Shown: positions 1-12,312, counted from the first letter of the stretch. The stretch is 64,000 bases of DNA from Pseudofabraea citricarpa (GCA_029641185.1 JAPWGK010000005.1:558001-622000); one strand, 5' to 3'. Translations and numbers: made by a program. Notes: generated from the sequence alone by a model not told the origin.

Positions 1-1307
1 TGCCACTGTGTCCAGGTCTGCTGCCAACTATAGCAGGCCAGCTACTACACCCAGACGAAATACCACGCGCGATTATCAATAAGTACCGTACATAGCATAC
101 CGTACAGTAGTAAGCAGGCACGACACAAAAGCACGGACGAAACACGACGGCCAAGCAAAAGATCCGAAACGACGCCTCCTTCGTGGCGAGCAGCAGGAGA
201 GCTCGAGAAAAATACGCCGAAGTGACATGTTCCAGAAAGGAGAAGAAAGGGGGAGAGTTCGGATGAGTCGAGTCGAGTCGAGTCGAGTCGGACTTCTGGG
301 GGTGTGGTGTGGTGTGGTGTCAAAGTCAGCAAAACGAAAATACCACCCATTGGCAGCCGTCGCTTCTTCTTTTTTTTTTTTTCCCCTCTGTACTTTTGGC
401 TTTGGCCCTTTTCCACTGTTCAAGCCTTTCCCCTCCCCTCGGCATCGAGATTCCTGCACGGCATGGAATGGTATGCAGCGATCGCTTGAATCCTCTTGGG
501 AAAATGTCGTGGCGTTCTTTACAGTACGTATCCCGGTGGGAGATCGGGCTGCACGTTTCAGCATGGGGAAACCTTATGTGCGTGCGTGCGTGCGTGCTTG
601 ACTTGATGTGATGTGGATGGGTGGGGATGGCAACGCAAAAAAGGCTTGAGTCCTGAGTCCTGCCTGTCTGTGGCTTGATTTCATTAGGCTTGACGCTTGA
701 GGCTTGAGGCTTGAGAGGAACCTCCTCGGTACAATGCTGCTGTATGATCGACGCGTCTGCCGGCCGGCATCTCGGCTTTCCCTTTTTCATTCTTTCTGCT
801 CCAGCTTCTTGCGGTACAGCATCGGATATTTTTATTCTTGGTTCTGTGAGGGGGTTTGGAGTTTGGATGGGATGAGATGGTATGAGATGACACTTTCTTT
901 CGGATTCGCAAGACCCTTTACCTATTCTTTCTTTTTTGGGCTTGGTTTTGGTTTGCGTTTTCTTTGCACCTCGCTAGCTAACGGTCTGAGTGAGACTCAG
1001 CTACCGGTAAGCCAACGGTAACGAACTGTAACGGATGATGTGAATGTCACTTGAAAAAGGCAATCTGGAGAGGCCACTACTGTACGTCTCATCATACAGG
1101 ACTGTAGAATCCGGATGACCTCCTCCCTAGATGCGAAGATGTAACACGTTGCATTACCGAGAGCGAGCGAACAAGACGAACAAGACGAGCAGCTCATCTC
1201 CAAACAAGCGAAGAGGTAAAGTTCCAAGCCAAAGTTAATACAGACGACTCAGGCTCCAGCTCCAGCTCGAGATCGAGCCAACCCATCCATCAATTTCAAT
1301 CCTTCTT
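1..1307. other. low-complexity intergenic DNA, no gene seen
   Basis: No convincing coding region is visible. The stretch is full of short tandem repeats: a GAGTC pentamer array at about 265-291, TGGTG repeats at about 298-320, a pyrimidine tract with a T run near 369-381, and a GTGC tetramer array at about 577-597. Short open frames across it are compositional and lack any recognisable motif. Its right end probably includes the 3' untranslated region of the minus-strand dehydrogenase gene next to it. Confidence 0.6.
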
Positions 1308-2183
1308 CTACGCCGGTCCGCCGATGGTCAACTCTCCCGTCCAGTCCTCAGGCTCCTGGTCATACAGGTCCCAGAATCTAGCCGCGATGGCTCGCGGGTT
1401 CAGGACGGCGTCCTCCTCGCTCACGACCCCACCTACGTACAGCATGGCGATGTGGATCTGCGGGTATGTCTTCTGCAGGCTCTGGACGAGATTGCGCTGC
1501 GAGGCCTTGACCATGGACAGGGAGAAGAGCTGCGGGATGGGCTCGGCCCAGAGGAGGCTGCTCGTCACGAAGAGCGAAGGTTTCTCTTGCTTCTCTTATG
1601 TGAGCAGGAGCGGAAGAGCCCACGCTGCTGTGGTGTAGAGGGCGATGTTGGTCGTCTGTTCTTTTGCTTAGTATAAATATAGTAGGAAGAAGTTATATAG
1701 AGGAGTAAAAAGAAGCGAAGAGCAAAAGGAAAGAAAATAAAAAATGAAAAGAAACCCCCCCCCGGAGAAAAGCAAGAAGGAAAGAAGGAAAGAAGGGAAA
1801 GAAAGACTCACCATAAAATCATGCACCACCTCCTCCTCCCCATAAACAAACAGCTCACTCAGAGCCACCTTGGCGGCATTGAACAAGACACACGATACGC
1901 GACTCTTCTCCGCAATGCTCGCGAGCACCTTCTTGAACTCGCTCGTCTGCGTCACGTCGACGCTCCAGATGGATACGTCCACGTCTGCTCGACCAGCCGC
2001 CGAGGCGTCCTTCAACACCCTCGCGCGATCCTGTCCCAACCGCTCTGGATTCCGCGATATCAGAGCGACGTGCTGGAATCTCGGTTGTGGCTGCGTCTGC
2101 GAGGCAAAGAAGCTGGCCGTCGTTGTGCCGATGCCGGGGCCGGTGCCGATGACGACGAGGGTTTGCGGGAGGGCGGAAGTCAT
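1308..2183 (-). pseudogene. atypical short-chain dehydrogenase/reductase, two exons, in-frame stop
   Basis: Exon 1 is 2183-1812 and exon 2 is 1655-1308. The 156 nt intron starts GTGAGT, carries a TACTAAG-like branch site and ends CAG, and it contains a long C run. The translation starts with a Rossmann dinucleotide-binding motif (GTGPGIG, residues 13-19), followed by NAA at 102-104 and a strand ending in the catalytic-type Ser (LFVTSS), as in SDR enzymes. The usual Tyr of the YxxxK motif is absent: the segment reads FSLSMVK. Total length would be 239 codons, normal for the family. Codon 144 is TAA (plus-strand TTA at 1596-1598), inside the conserved helix; no splice of normal length removes it. 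It is either a recent nonsense allele, a sequence error, or a gene with unusual splicing. Substrate cannot be inferred. Confidence 0.72.
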
Positions 2184-3817
2184 GATTAATCGGTTGGTTG
2201 ATTTGTTTTGTTGACAGGAAAAAGAGGAATGGGATTGGGATTTGTGCGTGAGTAGAGAAAAAGGAGACCTAGTACATGAAGAGGTAAGAGGTAAGAAAGA
2301 GTTGAGCAGAGCAGAGCGGTTGACAAAATAGGAATGATAAAACAAGAAGGGACAAAACAAATACGAGACAGCAAAACCCCTCTCTCTATTTATTCACCCA
2401 TCCATCTTACCAAAGCGCTCTAGAAGAAAGAGGGGAAGAGCAAGAGTGCCTACTTACTAGCTAGCGACGCATATTCATAAGCCATCACTGACTGCCGCAA
2501 TAAAGTATCAACAACCCACCACCGCCGCGGCGGCCGCCAGCCATAACGCCCGGTCTTTCTCTTTTACGTTCTCTTACCTACTTGACCTTACAAAGCCCTC
2601 ATATATCCACAATAATATCCACAATATATCAACAGCCGTACCCTGTGCCTGTTCCAGGTGCGGAACCTAAGCGCGGGCGTGCGGGTTAGCGACGGACGTC
2701 AAAAGCACAAAGAAAAAAAGAAAAGAAAAGAAAAACGGGCATGGGGCATAAACGACGAAGCACCTTCTGCCACCACAACGACAACGAGAACCACAGCATA
2801 AAAAGGAATCAACCGCCAGGTTAAAAAAAAAAAAAAATACTAGAACCCAAAAGCACAAAAACAAAACAGCTGAGATATCAACATTCAGATTCCCTCCTTA
2901 CCTACCACATAATCTCTCTCTCTCTCTGTTGTACGTACAGCCCTACCACGCTTCCCTCCGCGGAGGTGCATCAATCGATCAATCAACAACCAAACCCCCC
3001 CAAAAAAATTAGATACAAACGCCGCACCCTGCAATAACACAGCATGACAGAGAGAGGGCAAAAGAGAGAGAGAGAGAGAGAGAGAAAGCCATGCTTTGGC
3101 GGCGGGTGTAAGGGTAGGGTTCGGCCGATCCCTGCCGTTATACATGTCGCACAGCATGCGGCGCACGTTTATCTGGACCTCTCTCCGTCTGTGTCTCTGT
3201 ATCTTGACAGAAGGAGAGGAGGTCTGGCATGCATTTTATCCAGCGGCTGGCTGGCTGGCTGGCTGGCTGGCGGGTGCAGGGTTGCCGATCTTTTCGATAT
3301 TGCTCAGCCCTACCTCCCTAATCAGTGATTACTTATGCAACTCCACGACTGGTCAAGACCGGGTAATTCGTCTTGCCTCGTCTTCTCAAAGTGGACAACC
3401 TTCCAACGAGAGAAGTCGGTGCATGGAAGGTGTGCATGGAAGGTGAGCAAGAGGTGGGCGAGGTTAAGAATAGACATTGTTGATAGTAGTAGAATTAGCC
3501 AGCCGCCCATACAATAATAATAGAGAAACCCGTAAAAAGAAATGAAAAAAAAAACCAGATCCATCTACAACAAAATCCCAATCCGTCTTTGCCCACAGAT
3601 GTTTTAGTCCAACCTGAATCCCAAAAGAAAAACACCATTATTAATAAGAGCCAAGCTCCATCCTTCCCATCTAATCTTGACAACAAAAAAGAAACAAAGA
3701 AGATAAAAATTAGTAGAAGAAGAACAAAATAGTCGTATGTGAAATGACGGAAGACATTATACTGTGTTCAACCATGGATATTGTAATTATGGATTGCAGG
3801 GTGATATGGTGCAGATG
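2184..3817. other. AT- and purine-rich intergenic DNA with microsatellites
   Basis: This stretch lies upstream of the minus-strand dehydrogenase gene and would hold its promoter. It contains CT and GA dinucleotide tracts (about 2911-2929 and 3063-3085), a GGCT tetramer array (about 3245-3270), A runs near 2822-2837, and a CCGCCGCGGCGGCC palindromic patch near 2520. Open frames here are short and low in complexity. I see no gene. Confidence 0.5.
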
Positions 3818-4744
3818 TCATCCAATACGCACAGTGTCACGCGGGGGTGGCTTGGTTGGCAATGTAGACAAAGAATCAATTGATGCACCAATCGCTGGTG
3901 ATGACTTCAGCAGCACACTGAGAAGGCTCCGGATGGCAAATTCCCAACTGGTGGGCAGCCACATGGTTCGTAGCTGTGGGTTGAAACACCAGTCGGGTAA
4001 GATCAGCTTGGAAAAAGGCGAGGTGATACCAGGTAAAGTAATACGCGTCACTGTCATACACATCATTGGCTTGGTGTATGAAGTCAATATTGTACAAATG
4101 GTGCGAGTGATGCTGGCAAGATCGAATGCAGAGATCGGATCGATGGTGCTTGTGACTGATGCTATAGCGGTACGCAATGACACTTGTAGTGTCCAGGATT
4201 GTTAAGGTGGGAGTAGTCATAGATGTGGTGGGTACCTTAAGGCGTCTAGCAAGATAATGCTGGGCTTTTGTACGAGTATCTCGCATGAGCTTCTGCTGCC
4301 TTGGGTTCGGGACACGTTTGAAGATTGACACCGGAGCTGGGGTCACCGTAATAACTTCCCCGGGGATCGTGCTCGGGTCAGCAATAAGTGTTGTTGCAAG
4401 TTCCTGAGTTTCTGTGGAAACGCAAACAGTAGTACTGGATATAATCTGTGCTCCGAGGGTAAGACAGGCAGCATCGGTGTGAACAACGCGAAAATTACTG
4501 CATTCGTAGTTGTTGAAAGCAACGAAAGTGTTGGTTGGTGACGTCGTTGCTATCGTTGGCGAATGAAGAGTAAATATTTTTGTTGAGGTGACAACCACAG
4601 TCTCTCGTTCATGGCAGGTGAGTTGATTTCCAGGTTCTCGAGGGCCAAGGTTTCCTGGGGTGTAACAGGCTCTCTCAGCATTGAGGATGAAAGAGTCAGC
4701 ACGGAAGCCATCTGTTTAGGGAACCGGTATTTCCTGGAAGACAT
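3818..4744 (-). pseudogene. Thr/Ser/Val-rich hypothetical protein relic
   Basis: On the minus strand the reading shifts between frames but keeps one character: a Cys-containing start (RACYTPGN ... LTCHERE), then a Thr/Ser/Val-rich stretch with spaced Cys (YECSNF, DAACLTL, TTVCVST), then a basic patch (KRVPNPRQQK) and another Thr/Ser-rich stretch in a different frame (SVTSTIDPISAFDLA). This resembles fungal secreted or cell-wall proteins in composition only; no domain is recognised. The frame change near 4180 suggests a frameshifted relic, or unrecognised introns. The longest open part is 4598-3876. I cannot assign a start or a function. Confidence 0.3.
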
Positions 4745-6274
4745 ATGTCATCATATTGTTGGAAAGTGCAACCGAGATAAGACTCGAGGGCTTCATGTCA
4801 TGACTGTGTTCTGAAACGATATTGCTTTAGAGACCTGACGACCGGATAACGAACTAAAGAAAGGTAATGCTCAGGAAACTCAATCCTTATGTACATTCGC
4901 GAGCTTTGGCATAGCACCACCTCTTGCCGAGAGCATAATCTGCTAGAAAGCCTGCGTTGAAATCCTATTTTCGACCATGAAAATACCATCGACGGAGAAG
5001 GGAGGTTAACAGATGGAGGCAAGACTCCATAGTACACTGCTAGCTTCAGGCTACCCCTGAAATCCGTACAACAGTCAGATAACATCTCCGGTTAAAATGA
5101 AAGGGCGGTATGTGCGATAAACAGTACAGCTACACAACCACATGGTGGAGTAAGATTGTGCTTGACATTGGAGCGAATGAACCATAACATGAGAACCAGC
5201 TGTGGAAATAGCAATAGCAGCCTCTGTACAATTCCATCTCGATGCTTCGTAGCCTGAACTAAAAAATATCAAGACGTATTATGGCTTTGAGTACTTGTTG
5301 GGATCTGGATAAACCTGTAAACGAGTATTTCGTAAAACAGGTCACGTGCAAGACCTCGAGGCAATTTTAGACGACCAATTCTGCCACCAACGATTCTCCG
5401 AACTTCAATCTAGCAATGAAAGGCCTTGAAGAAAAAAACCGAGCCTCATTTCCTGTCTAGATTGATCTGCATGAACATGTCGTGAAACAGTCAAATTTAC
5501 TGCTTCCAACACCAATCATTTTTGTCAGTGGGTTCGCGGCCGATCCTTGAACTGCGCCCCCAATCAGAGAGCGAGATCGATAATGGTTATCCCACCGTCT
5601 CGTGTGCCACCACACTGAGCTTTGCCAACATAGCATGTATTGGAAAATTATAGGCTCTTTGACTGGCTCTTGTAGCAGCTCTGACGAGCATAAAAAGCGG
5701 TGAATTTTGCGCCACCAACGGCTTGCAGACACATAAGTAGGTAGCCTTCTCGTCCATGGCTCCCCGTCTAGCCGTATGTACAAGTTCCGGTCGACGAATG
5801 GTGATATTATATCCGTAAGAAATCATTCAAATTCAACATCCGTATTTCAAAGCAGTCCTCAACCGCAAATCAAGTCTAGCACCACGCAAACAACTTTGGC
5901 AGGATGATTTCGGGTCGGAATTTTATGCCGATTTCTCCACCATACGAGTGAGTGAGCTTTGATACAGACAACGACAACCGGTACCGATTTCATAGCGTGA
6001 CTGTTGCAATCCATTATCATTACGCGGAATCGGCGGAGTCGAAGCCAGAGGATAGTTCCAATAATTTTGAGTCGTTATTCATAAATGAGATGCATGGCCT
6101 TTCGACAATGCGAGTAGGGGCGTTACTGAGTATGTATTGTGTTAATGCTGGCACAATGGCTGGATGTGGATCTGGCCGAGTGGCAGCGTTTTGGCTTGAT
6201 GCCTTAAGGTCGAAAATTGAAGTAACCATCAAGACCTTGTTGTCTGGTTTCTGGTTCCAGTATTGATGGGCTTC
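4745..6274. other. intergenic, no gene recognised
   Basis: Short open frames occur on both strands (for example 5457-5783 minus and 5952-6266 plus), but none shows a motif, and the latter lies opposite the 3' end of the transcription-factor gene. The stretch is of ordinary base composition. I see nothing further that I can support. Confidence 0.4.
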
Positions 6275-8072
6275 TCAGAACTGACTGCGAATATGGCGAG
6301 AAGTATCTTGAAGGGCACTGGAGTATACAATGTCTAGATGGGTAAGGTATTTTTCTGCGGTAAGTCAGTACGGTACCCTTTAAGTCCAGAATTCCTTGCT
6401 TACGTCCGACATCCCAGCGTTTTGCGAAATGAGCTAGGGCCCCTTTCAGCGACTGAAAATCTTGAAGCCATTCCGATGTGTGCATATCGGGGCCCGATAG
6501 GTCAATATGAAGCAAAGCTGCTTGATACACTGTGAAAGTTGCAGGAAGAGGAAGACTCGGAAGATCAATATATGCCAAGTCAGTTAGGAATCTGCGCGCA
6601 ATGTCAATGACGATCCGAACAGCAGAGCGGATCGCTAGTATGGCAGTATCATATTCATGTTTTCTAGTTTGTCCGTCGTCCATGTTGTCGTACAGCATGG
6701 CCGTCGAGCCAGATTCTCGTCTTGCTTGATGAAGGGTAAGAAGCGCACTGTCCATTAGCTTCAATGCTGCAAGGGTAGAGAGGAATAAGTACCTGACGCA
6801 GACTCCGATCGACGCGCAACACTCTTCCCATCCATTGATTGCCTGCTGAAGTAAACTCATAGCAAGCTCCCTTAGAGACTGGTCGATGGACATCCAAGTA
6901 CGATTATCGAACAGTCCATCGATGGTTGAGCTGACAGCCAACTCGAGTGTTTGGCCAAGCAGGTGTGATGCTTGCGCTGTTCGACAGAAAGGTCCGAGAC
7001 GAGTCGTCGGCTGACGAACAATGACACCTGACGGGGTACGTTGAAACACAGAAGTCAGGTCCTTACATTCCTCGTTGTCGTTTGGGAGATCTAGTCGCAC
7101 GCTGCGCAGTACCTGAGAGTCGGCGACAAGATGGATCTCATCTGACGGGAGACCTAGGTTCATGAACCTAATGGTGCTTAGTAAGACATGTGACATAGCT
7201 TCCCGTGGGCAAATACCTATCAAGAATCACGAGACCCCACCATGACCTTCCAAACTCGGTGTCCTGGACATCAGGCGTTTGGTGTCTGCGTTCTCGTACG
7301 TTGAGCTTGATGGCCAGTCTTGAGCAACTGGCCATGGTGATGCGTGCACTCTCGCGCATGCCGTGCCCCTGCTCATAGAGTGAGATAAGGATGCCGGCCT
7401 GCACAATGTCGAGCAAGGGACTGCCCGAGGACACCAGAGCCATAAACAGGGCCTTGGCCTTGTAATAGATGGTGTTGTTCATGGGGTTGTCGACGCTCTT
7501 GGTTGCCGGACACTGGGTGATCAAGGCCATTGATATCAGCAAACCGGCTAGCTCCGCTGACGGGCGAGCCGTGATATCATCGATCCGGGCTTGCCACTTC
7601 TCCTTGGAGAGGATGGGGAACCAGATGTGGATGGTTTGGAAATAGGCCTGGTTGATGAGGGTGATGCTGAGGCTGTGGTCGTGCAGCAGCGACAGGACCT
7701 GCGAGGTGATCTCTTTCCCGATGTCCAGGTCCCCCTTCGCGGCGGAAGGGATGGGGAACTCTGGCAAGGCGGCTAGCAGAGTCGCTGAGGCGTCGAGGTC
7801 TGGCACCGACGCATCGCGCGTGAAGCCATCGCACTTGGGCGAGAACTGGCCGTAGTTGTACTGGCACTGGAGCAGGAGTCTGGGAGGCATAATGTCAGTG
7901 CTGGCGAGTCTCAACGGGCTCAGCGGCTCAGAGTCTCGTGATCTCCCTCTCTGCCTGGGAGAAAGACGTACTTGACACAGAGTTCACAGGCAGGCAAGTG
8001 CTTGGAGCATTTTTTCTTCTTGGCCTTGCAACTGAGGCATACCTGTGGTGAGAATCCAGGGCCTTCGCCCAT
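6275..8072 (-). CDS. Zn2Cys6 fungal transcription factor, four exons
   Basis: A sequence-specific nuclear regulator. Exons are 8072-7972, 7879-7217, 7167-6404 and 6354-6275, giving 535 aa; introns are 92, 49 and 49 nt with clean GT-AG ends. The binuclear zinc cluster is split by intron 1: C12-x2-C15-x6-C22-x6-C29-x2-C32-x6-C39, exactly the GAL4-type spacing, with a basic KAKKKK loop. The sixth Cys is supplied by exon 2. The middle region carries the fungal transcription-factor homology pattern (AYFQTIHIWFPIL ... GHGMRESARITMASCSRLAIKL ... FGRSWWGLVILDR). The last intron is chosen because it lengthens the conserved C-terminal helix (KYLTHLDIVYSSALQ); reading through instead gives a 339-codon terminal frame ending at 6204 with poorer content. 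It sits directly upstream of three minus-strand enzyme genes, so it could be their local regulator. Target genes are inferred, not shown. Confidence 0.88.
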
Positions 8073-8825
8073 TGCGAGCGTGTTGAACGAAGAGGTTGAG
8101 TGAGGTGAAGTGGGGAGTCTTGGCGATCATTGAAGGAAAAGATTCGGATTTCTTGGGCATTTGTTCCGTTCGCTTAGGATTCCGGAGGTGCTGGTGTTGG
8201 GTTGGGTGAGTGAGGTGTGAGGTGAGGTGTGCTGACTTTCCAAGGCCGAAGGTAAGGTACCTCCCCCCTTATCGGACCTAAGTGCGTGCTTACGGTAATC
8301 AAGCGTGTTTGTCGTATCGTATCGTGTCGGCCGGGGAATCAATGAGAAATCCAAGGGCGCTGTTCCGGCTCCCATCTGCCTGTTAAATACCGCCCGTCGT
8401 GGTCGTGTTATCGGGGCTGAAGCCTGACTCGCTGTTGGCAAGCCGACAATTTATTAATCATCTGATCGGCTACTGACTTGTGATAGAAGCGAAACTCTAA
8501 AAACGAGCGGACCCTCTTACACCTTTTGTGCCTCTGTGCCTCCTCACCTCACCTCTTCCTCGAAAGACACACTCTTCATTAATAATGGCATAGTGGAGAA
8601 TTGTCTACTTTTCTGCCCGCAGCTATATAACACATCGCCCTTGATTTACACTACACTACTTCGATCCGGTCCGTCGCTCCATTATCTCCGGAGATCGTGT
8701 CAACAACTGCCCTGCGCTCAGCGTCCGTGTCCCATTTGCTCCTCCCTGGACAAGACCATCTGCAACACCACTATGGAATCTGTCGTTTCTCCTAGAGCTG
8801 CAGCAATCGACCCCTTGCCTGCTCT
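8073..8825. promoter_or_regulatory. upstream region of the Zn2Cys6 gene
   Basis: About 750 bp lie between the start of the transcription-factor gene and the 3' end of the P450 gene. The stretch should hold the regulator's promoter and the P450 3' untranslated region. Pyrimidine-rich patches occur near 8500-8570. No binding site can be assigned by eye, and the short open frames look non-coding. Confidence 0.4.
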
Positions 8826-10669
8826 CTACTTCTGACGGGGCCGAAGGGTTACCAGATACTGCCCCGAGACAAAATGCGGGGTGACCATGGCAATCCGCTT
8901 GTGTGATTGCCCCGGCACGAGAAACAAATCAAAGCGGCGGAACAGGTTGGCAAGAATGATGCGGAGTTCGCGAAGGGCATACTGCTGCCCGATACAATTG
9001 CGAGACCCGCCCGAGAACGGCAGGAAAGCCTTGCGATCAATTGTCGCGCCCTTATACTCTCCAAGCCATCTCTCAGGTACAAAACTCTGTGCGTCGGGCC
9101 AAATCCGTTCGTCAACCATGGTGTGAGAAACCCAAGGCTGCAAGACCGTCTGATGGCTGCATTAGCTAAGGTTCGTCTGATCATAGAATCTTTTCTAAAC
9201 TTACTTCACGTGGGATGGTGTAGCCATTCAGAGTCATGTCGGAAGTCGTTATTCGATGAAGTCCTGTTGAACATCAGCCTTGTTTCTTCATCGACCTCCC
9301 AGGAATTATCACACGAACCCGAGCTGGCAGCAGGCATCAGTCGTAAAGCTTCGTTGATGACGCCATTGAGATACGGAAGACCCTGAATCTTTTCAAACGT
9401 GATGGGCTGATTAATATCTGGAAACGCCTCATCGATTTCCTTGACGAGTTCATCTAAGCGCGCTTGGTTGTTGAGAAGCAAGAGCAGACAGCAAGTTGAC
9501 GTATAAGAGGTAGTGTCACTCCCAGCCACCATGAAAAGCTGGATTTCCTCTCTGAGCACTTCTTCTGTGAAATTAGCTGGGTCCTCCTCATGCTGATCGA
9601 GAAAGAGCTCCAGCAAATCCCTCTTCCTCTTCTCCTTGGGGATAGCTGTTCTCTTTGCGATAATTTCGTTTATCAGTACATTCCACTGATGGTGTTCGAC
9701 GTCAGTACGTTATGAGGGATCGCAATATCACACAGGTCTGGGAGTCTAGCTTGATTTACTTACTTCCTCAAGAATTGGGGGAGGCATAAATGGCAGGCCT
9801 TTGAGGAAAGGCATGTTCGAATACAATGCGGCCATCTTCAGCCTGTGGTTCAATACATTTCGGATGAAACTGTCGTTGGTGCTAACCAGGTTAAGTGATT
9901 CACCAAGGACTGTTGCACTTAACATGTCCTGATATTGAGAACCCCTATTAGCAATGCGATGATATACGCTTCGGTAGGATTTATTCTTACTGAACCAAGA
10001 TTCCCGAGCATTCCAAAAATGTTGACAGTCGCAGAGCCACCATTCCTCTCACATTCAAGTCTAAGGCAGTCCTCAAAGACTTGATTACATGAGTGCATAG
10101 CAGACTCCAGTCCATTGAGATAAGCAATGGAAAAGCCAGGTGACATCATTCTTCTCTATATCAAAATTGTTAATCCTTCATCCAGACAAAAATATAGCAA
10201 CAGGTAACAGGGAGAAATGAGAAGATGGTAGGTACCTTCTGCTTGTACAGGACCTTGTCCCGTTCTGTAAATAGCGTGTTCACGCCGTCAACAACATTTA
10301 TCATGTCGTAAGCAGGACCTTTTTTCAAGTCGTCCTCAACGATACATTTGTAGATTGCATCCTTTCCAGCAACGATCAACACATCCGGTGCTGAGGGCAA
10401 ATTAGTAAGAAGGTTTGTGAAATGATTACGTTCTAACTCTACTTACAAACACGAACTATCTCCCCGTACTTCTCGATTAGCTCCGGGCCAACGTCGATCT
10501 GAACGCCCTTGAGCATGACAAACTTCCACGGGATTTTACTGAATTTCCACCAAAACGGACCGGGAACTTTTGCCAACGGTCCAACATATGCTTGATACAA
10601 TGCTACACATATTCTACGTAGTATCTCGGCGCCTAGGGCGTAGAGGAACAGGATCCCGTAGGAAGCCAT
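8826..10669 (-). CDS. cytochrome P450 monooxygenase, seven exons
   Basis: A haem-thiolate monooxygenase anchored to the endoplasmic reticulum by an N-terminal hydrophobic segment (residues 4-14). Exons are 10669-10447, 10390-10236, 10155-9991, 9928-9764, 9685-9319, 9263-9205 and 9149-8826; the six introns are 55-80 nt. The product is 485 aa, normal for fungal P450s. Diagnostic motifs are complete: proline-rich hinge PLAKVPGP, I-helix AGSDTT (290-295), ExxR as EALR (348-351), PERW (403-406) and the haem loop FSGGSRNCIG with ligand Cys430. The short exon 6 (LHRITTSDMTLNGYTIPRE) was recovered because it supplies the usual segment between ExxR and PERW. The ATG at 10669 is preferred; an in-frame TTG lies three codons upstream. 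Its neighbours on the same strand are an esterase and a hydrolase, which suggests shared small-molecule metabolism. Substrate is unknown. Confidence 0.93.
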
Positions 10670-11255
10670 GGTTAACAAATCTGATGTTTATGAGAGGAGG
10701 TTAGAAAGTCGGTAAGAACCGAGCCTGAAGTCCGGAGTAGGGTTTCCACTTTATCAGCATGTCCACTGGGTCAGCTCCCGAGGAAAGCTCCACGATTGGC
10801 CCACTCGTATTTACGCTTCGGGCTTGGCCGGGTACCCACGATTCAAGGCTCTTCTCATTGCACATGAATACCGGTAGTAATCACCACAAAACAAAAGGTT
10901 CAATGAGAAAATGCCGGCATTACAGCCATGCGAAGGGGACAGACGGCATCATTGAACGTGTAATTGCGTCAAAGAGAGACATATTATCCAGCTCAAAACC
11001 TACTGCCAGAGCCAATGTCTCGCGTCGCTCAATGAAATCTGAACAAAAGTGCGGAGCGACGGTTACAGCCAAGCTGTGCGTCGACAAGCGATGCGATTTT
11101 GTCAACTATTTTCATGGAAGAGAGAAACAGCATGTTTGAAACACCTTCATATATCTTTAGCCTTGCGAAATGCAGGTTGCGATGAAACCATCAGAGGCTC
11201 AACCATCAGTACTCCGTCTACCAGCATACTTGCGCCCGGCGTCACGTGCCAAATG
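10670..11255. promoter_or_regulatory. upstream region of the P450 gene
   Basis: About 590 bp lie between the P450 start and the 3' end of the esterase gene. A CACGTG core occurs at about 11242-11248, close to the esterase stop. Open frames present here (for example 10759-11139 plus) have no recognisable features. Probably the P450 promoter plus the esterase 3' untranslated region. Confidence 0.4.
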
Positions 11256-12312
11256 TCACGTTAAGAAAATTGAGTAGCTCTTGAAAAAGTCAATGATGAG
11301 AGGCGTGGCATTGTAGGATGCGGGACTGTGGTCAGGTTGCGAATTGTCGTCGTTTGGCACTGTGCTTGGCCAATCATGGCCAATCGATTGATCAAAAATA
11401 TGGCTTACCAGTCCCGTCTCAAGCCCTTTTCCAAAGCTCTCCAGGACAGTGTCGTTCGTTAAATTTGTGGCTGAGCTCTGCGTCGGTAAGTGGTTCCGGA
11501 GAGCCCATTCCTCGACAAAATACGGCACGGCTGGTAAGCATCCATTCTTGCGTTCACCACCCTCGTACGAGATGGTGGTATCGTTGCCTCCATGGATCTC
11601 GAGCATGGGGATTTTGGCTCGCCCTGGGCTGCATGGCAAGGCAACTGTTCTTGCGTTACATGGCAGCGAGTCGACGTAAAAGGCACCGGAAACGGCAGCA
11701 AAGGCAGCAATTCGTTGTGACAACGCATGATCACATGCTAATACATTCACAAACCCTCCACCGACAGATTTTCCTGCAGCCCAGATTCTGGTAGGGTCAA
11801 TACAATAGAGCTTCTCCAACTCGTCGAGTATATCGGACGTGAACTGGATATCATCAATCCCAGCGGCCTGTTCAGGCGACCCTTCCCAGAGTTCCTATGC
11901 GACAATCAGCTTCAGTCCAAAAGGTAAAATCAGGGGGATGCCTGACATTGATGCCCTGGGGGTGGACGACAATTGCAAATTTATTGAACTGAGGATCTGT
12001 GAATTGGTCGAGGTCCAGCTGGTAAGAGGAATTTCGAGTTGCTCCGTGGTACGAGAGGATGACTGGAGCCGCGAACTGCGAGTAGTAGCATTGCGGTATC
12101 GTGACTAGGTAAGATCGGTTCAATTTTCCACTCTCTATCGAAACATTGTAGGTGCCTCCAAGCGATTGGTGATGCGGCAGATGCTTCCAGCAGTGAAGGG
12201 ACGACGGCCAACCACAATGCTCAGACGAGTGGCCGTCCACCAAGTGTGAAAAGCCGCCAAGGGTTGCTAGTCCTGCCACAAAGCCAAAGCCGGAAAACAA
12301 AGACGTTTTCAT
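11256..12312 (-). CDS. secreted CE1-type esterase (feruloyl esterase / PHB depolymerase-like)
   Basis: A predicted secreted serine esterase of the alpha/beta-hydrolase fold, of the kind that removes feruloyl or acetyl groups from plant cell-wall polysaccharides. Exon 1 is 12312-11947 and exon 2 is 11894-11256; the 52 nt intron has a GTCAGG donor and a CATAG acceptor. The product is 334 aa, with a hydrophobic signal-like N-terminus (residues 4-20). The oxyanion strand reads ILSYHGA (85-91). The nucleophile is Ser165 in GKSVGG, the acid is probably Asp227 in HGGNDTTI, and the base is His295 in IGHDWPS. Several Cys and Asn-x-Ser/Thr sites fit secretion. The family call is solid from the triad layout; choosing feruloyl over acetylxylan or polyester substrate is inference. 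Confidence 0.87.

Noticed and set aside
3100..3125. GTAAGGGTAGGGTT as a telomere-like repeat
   Set aside because: Only two imperfect units and an interior position. No TTAGGG array.
3744..4205. Plus-strand 153-codon frame
   Set aside because: No motif, and the opposite strand shows better composition for a gene relic.
9206..9318. Read-through C-terminus of P450 exon 5 (…SCDNSWEVDEE…)
   Set aside because: It ends in a stop after losing the family pattern. A 55 nt intron and the small exon 6 restore it.
8907..9386. Plus-strand 159-codon frame
   Set aside because: It lies antisense to conserved P450 exons and shows no motif of its own.
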